Source: Brevipalpus yothersi (taxonomy: Eukaryota; Arthropoda; Arachnida; Trombidiformes; Tenuipalpidae). From it: a DNA stretch of 64,000 nucleotides. Below are positions 63,756 to 64,000 of the stretch, piece by piece; position 1 is the stretch's first letter; each line of letters begins with the position of its first letter. The notes under the pieces are model-generated. The model made no database searches. It saw only the letters and a program-made list of their open reading frames with translations, and was not told where the DNA came from. The position numbers were made by a program, and so were the translations under genes. The stretch lies in the NCBI GenBank assembly GCA_003956705.1, contig QZCP01000039.1:40001-104000 (forward strand), in the 5' to 3' direction.

Positions 63756-64000
63756 CACTTCTGATAGAGAAGAACCTAGATTCATGATGACAATCAATCG
63801 ATCTCTCCTCCTGCCATGAATAAACTGAATAAAATACTATATTAAAAATATTTTGAAAGTAGCAAAAAATTGGGACACCAGGCCAACACCGTGAGCACTC
63901 ATGTCAAATTTTTGAAAATGCTTTATCGCTCTGTATCCAGATGGTATTCGATAGTTTCCAGAATAACTTTTTCTTGCCTCAAATTTTTTACAAGCTACTG
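63756..64000. other. Trailing sequence, nothing recognised
   Basis: AT-rich sequence after the broken gene. No feature is supported up to the window edge. Confidence 0.6.

Overview
The window is eukaryotic nuclear DNA from an invertebrate. It is AT-rich, its genes are split by introns with GT...AG borders, and it is crowded with long AG/CT dinucleotide repeats. The predicted proteins carry long Ser and Asn runs. The best-matched protein is an arthropod-type active-zone scaffold, so an arthropod is likely and a mite is possible. I cannot name the species.

Layout. (1) 1-6137: non-coding, no exon recognised; it is probably the next intron of the minus-strand gene. (2) 6138-27067, minus strand: the first five coding exons of a secreted or membrane-anchored multi-CUB-domain protein. 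There are 950 complete codons, all splice phases agree, and the 3' end lies beyond position 1. (3) 27068-28091: a head-to-head interval of about 1 kb between the two gene starts, with a 54-bp GA tract. (4) 28092-61319, plus strand: thirteen coding exons that join without a phase error into 1288 residues plus a stop. The protein has an N-terminal Rab-binding-type helix, an eight-cysteine zinc finger, a Ser/Arg/Asn-rich linker, a PDZ domain, a C2A domain, a second linker and a C2B domain. This is the RIM/Piccolo/Fife plan, and the PDZ and C2B sequences look closer to Fife than to classical RIM. (5) 61320-62800: the Fife 3' untranslated region and spacer. (6) 62820-63755, plus strand: a broken, unrecognised gene with a weak BTB/POZ-like layout.

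How the parts may work together. The Fife/RIM protein would organise vesicles and calcium channels at the presynaptic active zone. It carries two RxLPxxP motifs of the kind bound by RIM-BP SH3 domains. The CUB protein is extracellular; some arthropod and nematode multi-CUB proteins act at synapses, but that link is only a guess here. The shared divergent start region could co-regulate the pair.

The introns hold one long AG/CT tract every couple of kilobases, one N gap inside such a tract, a GGTT-rich degenerate minisatellite and a few short palindromes. I found no CRISPR array, tRNA, rRNA or recognisable transposon. No clearly new system is evident. The points most worth a second look are the frame-broken 3' gene, the unusual placement of the RxLPxxP motifs, the 41-serine microsatellite inside a CUB region, and the complementary AG and CT tracts around Fife exons.
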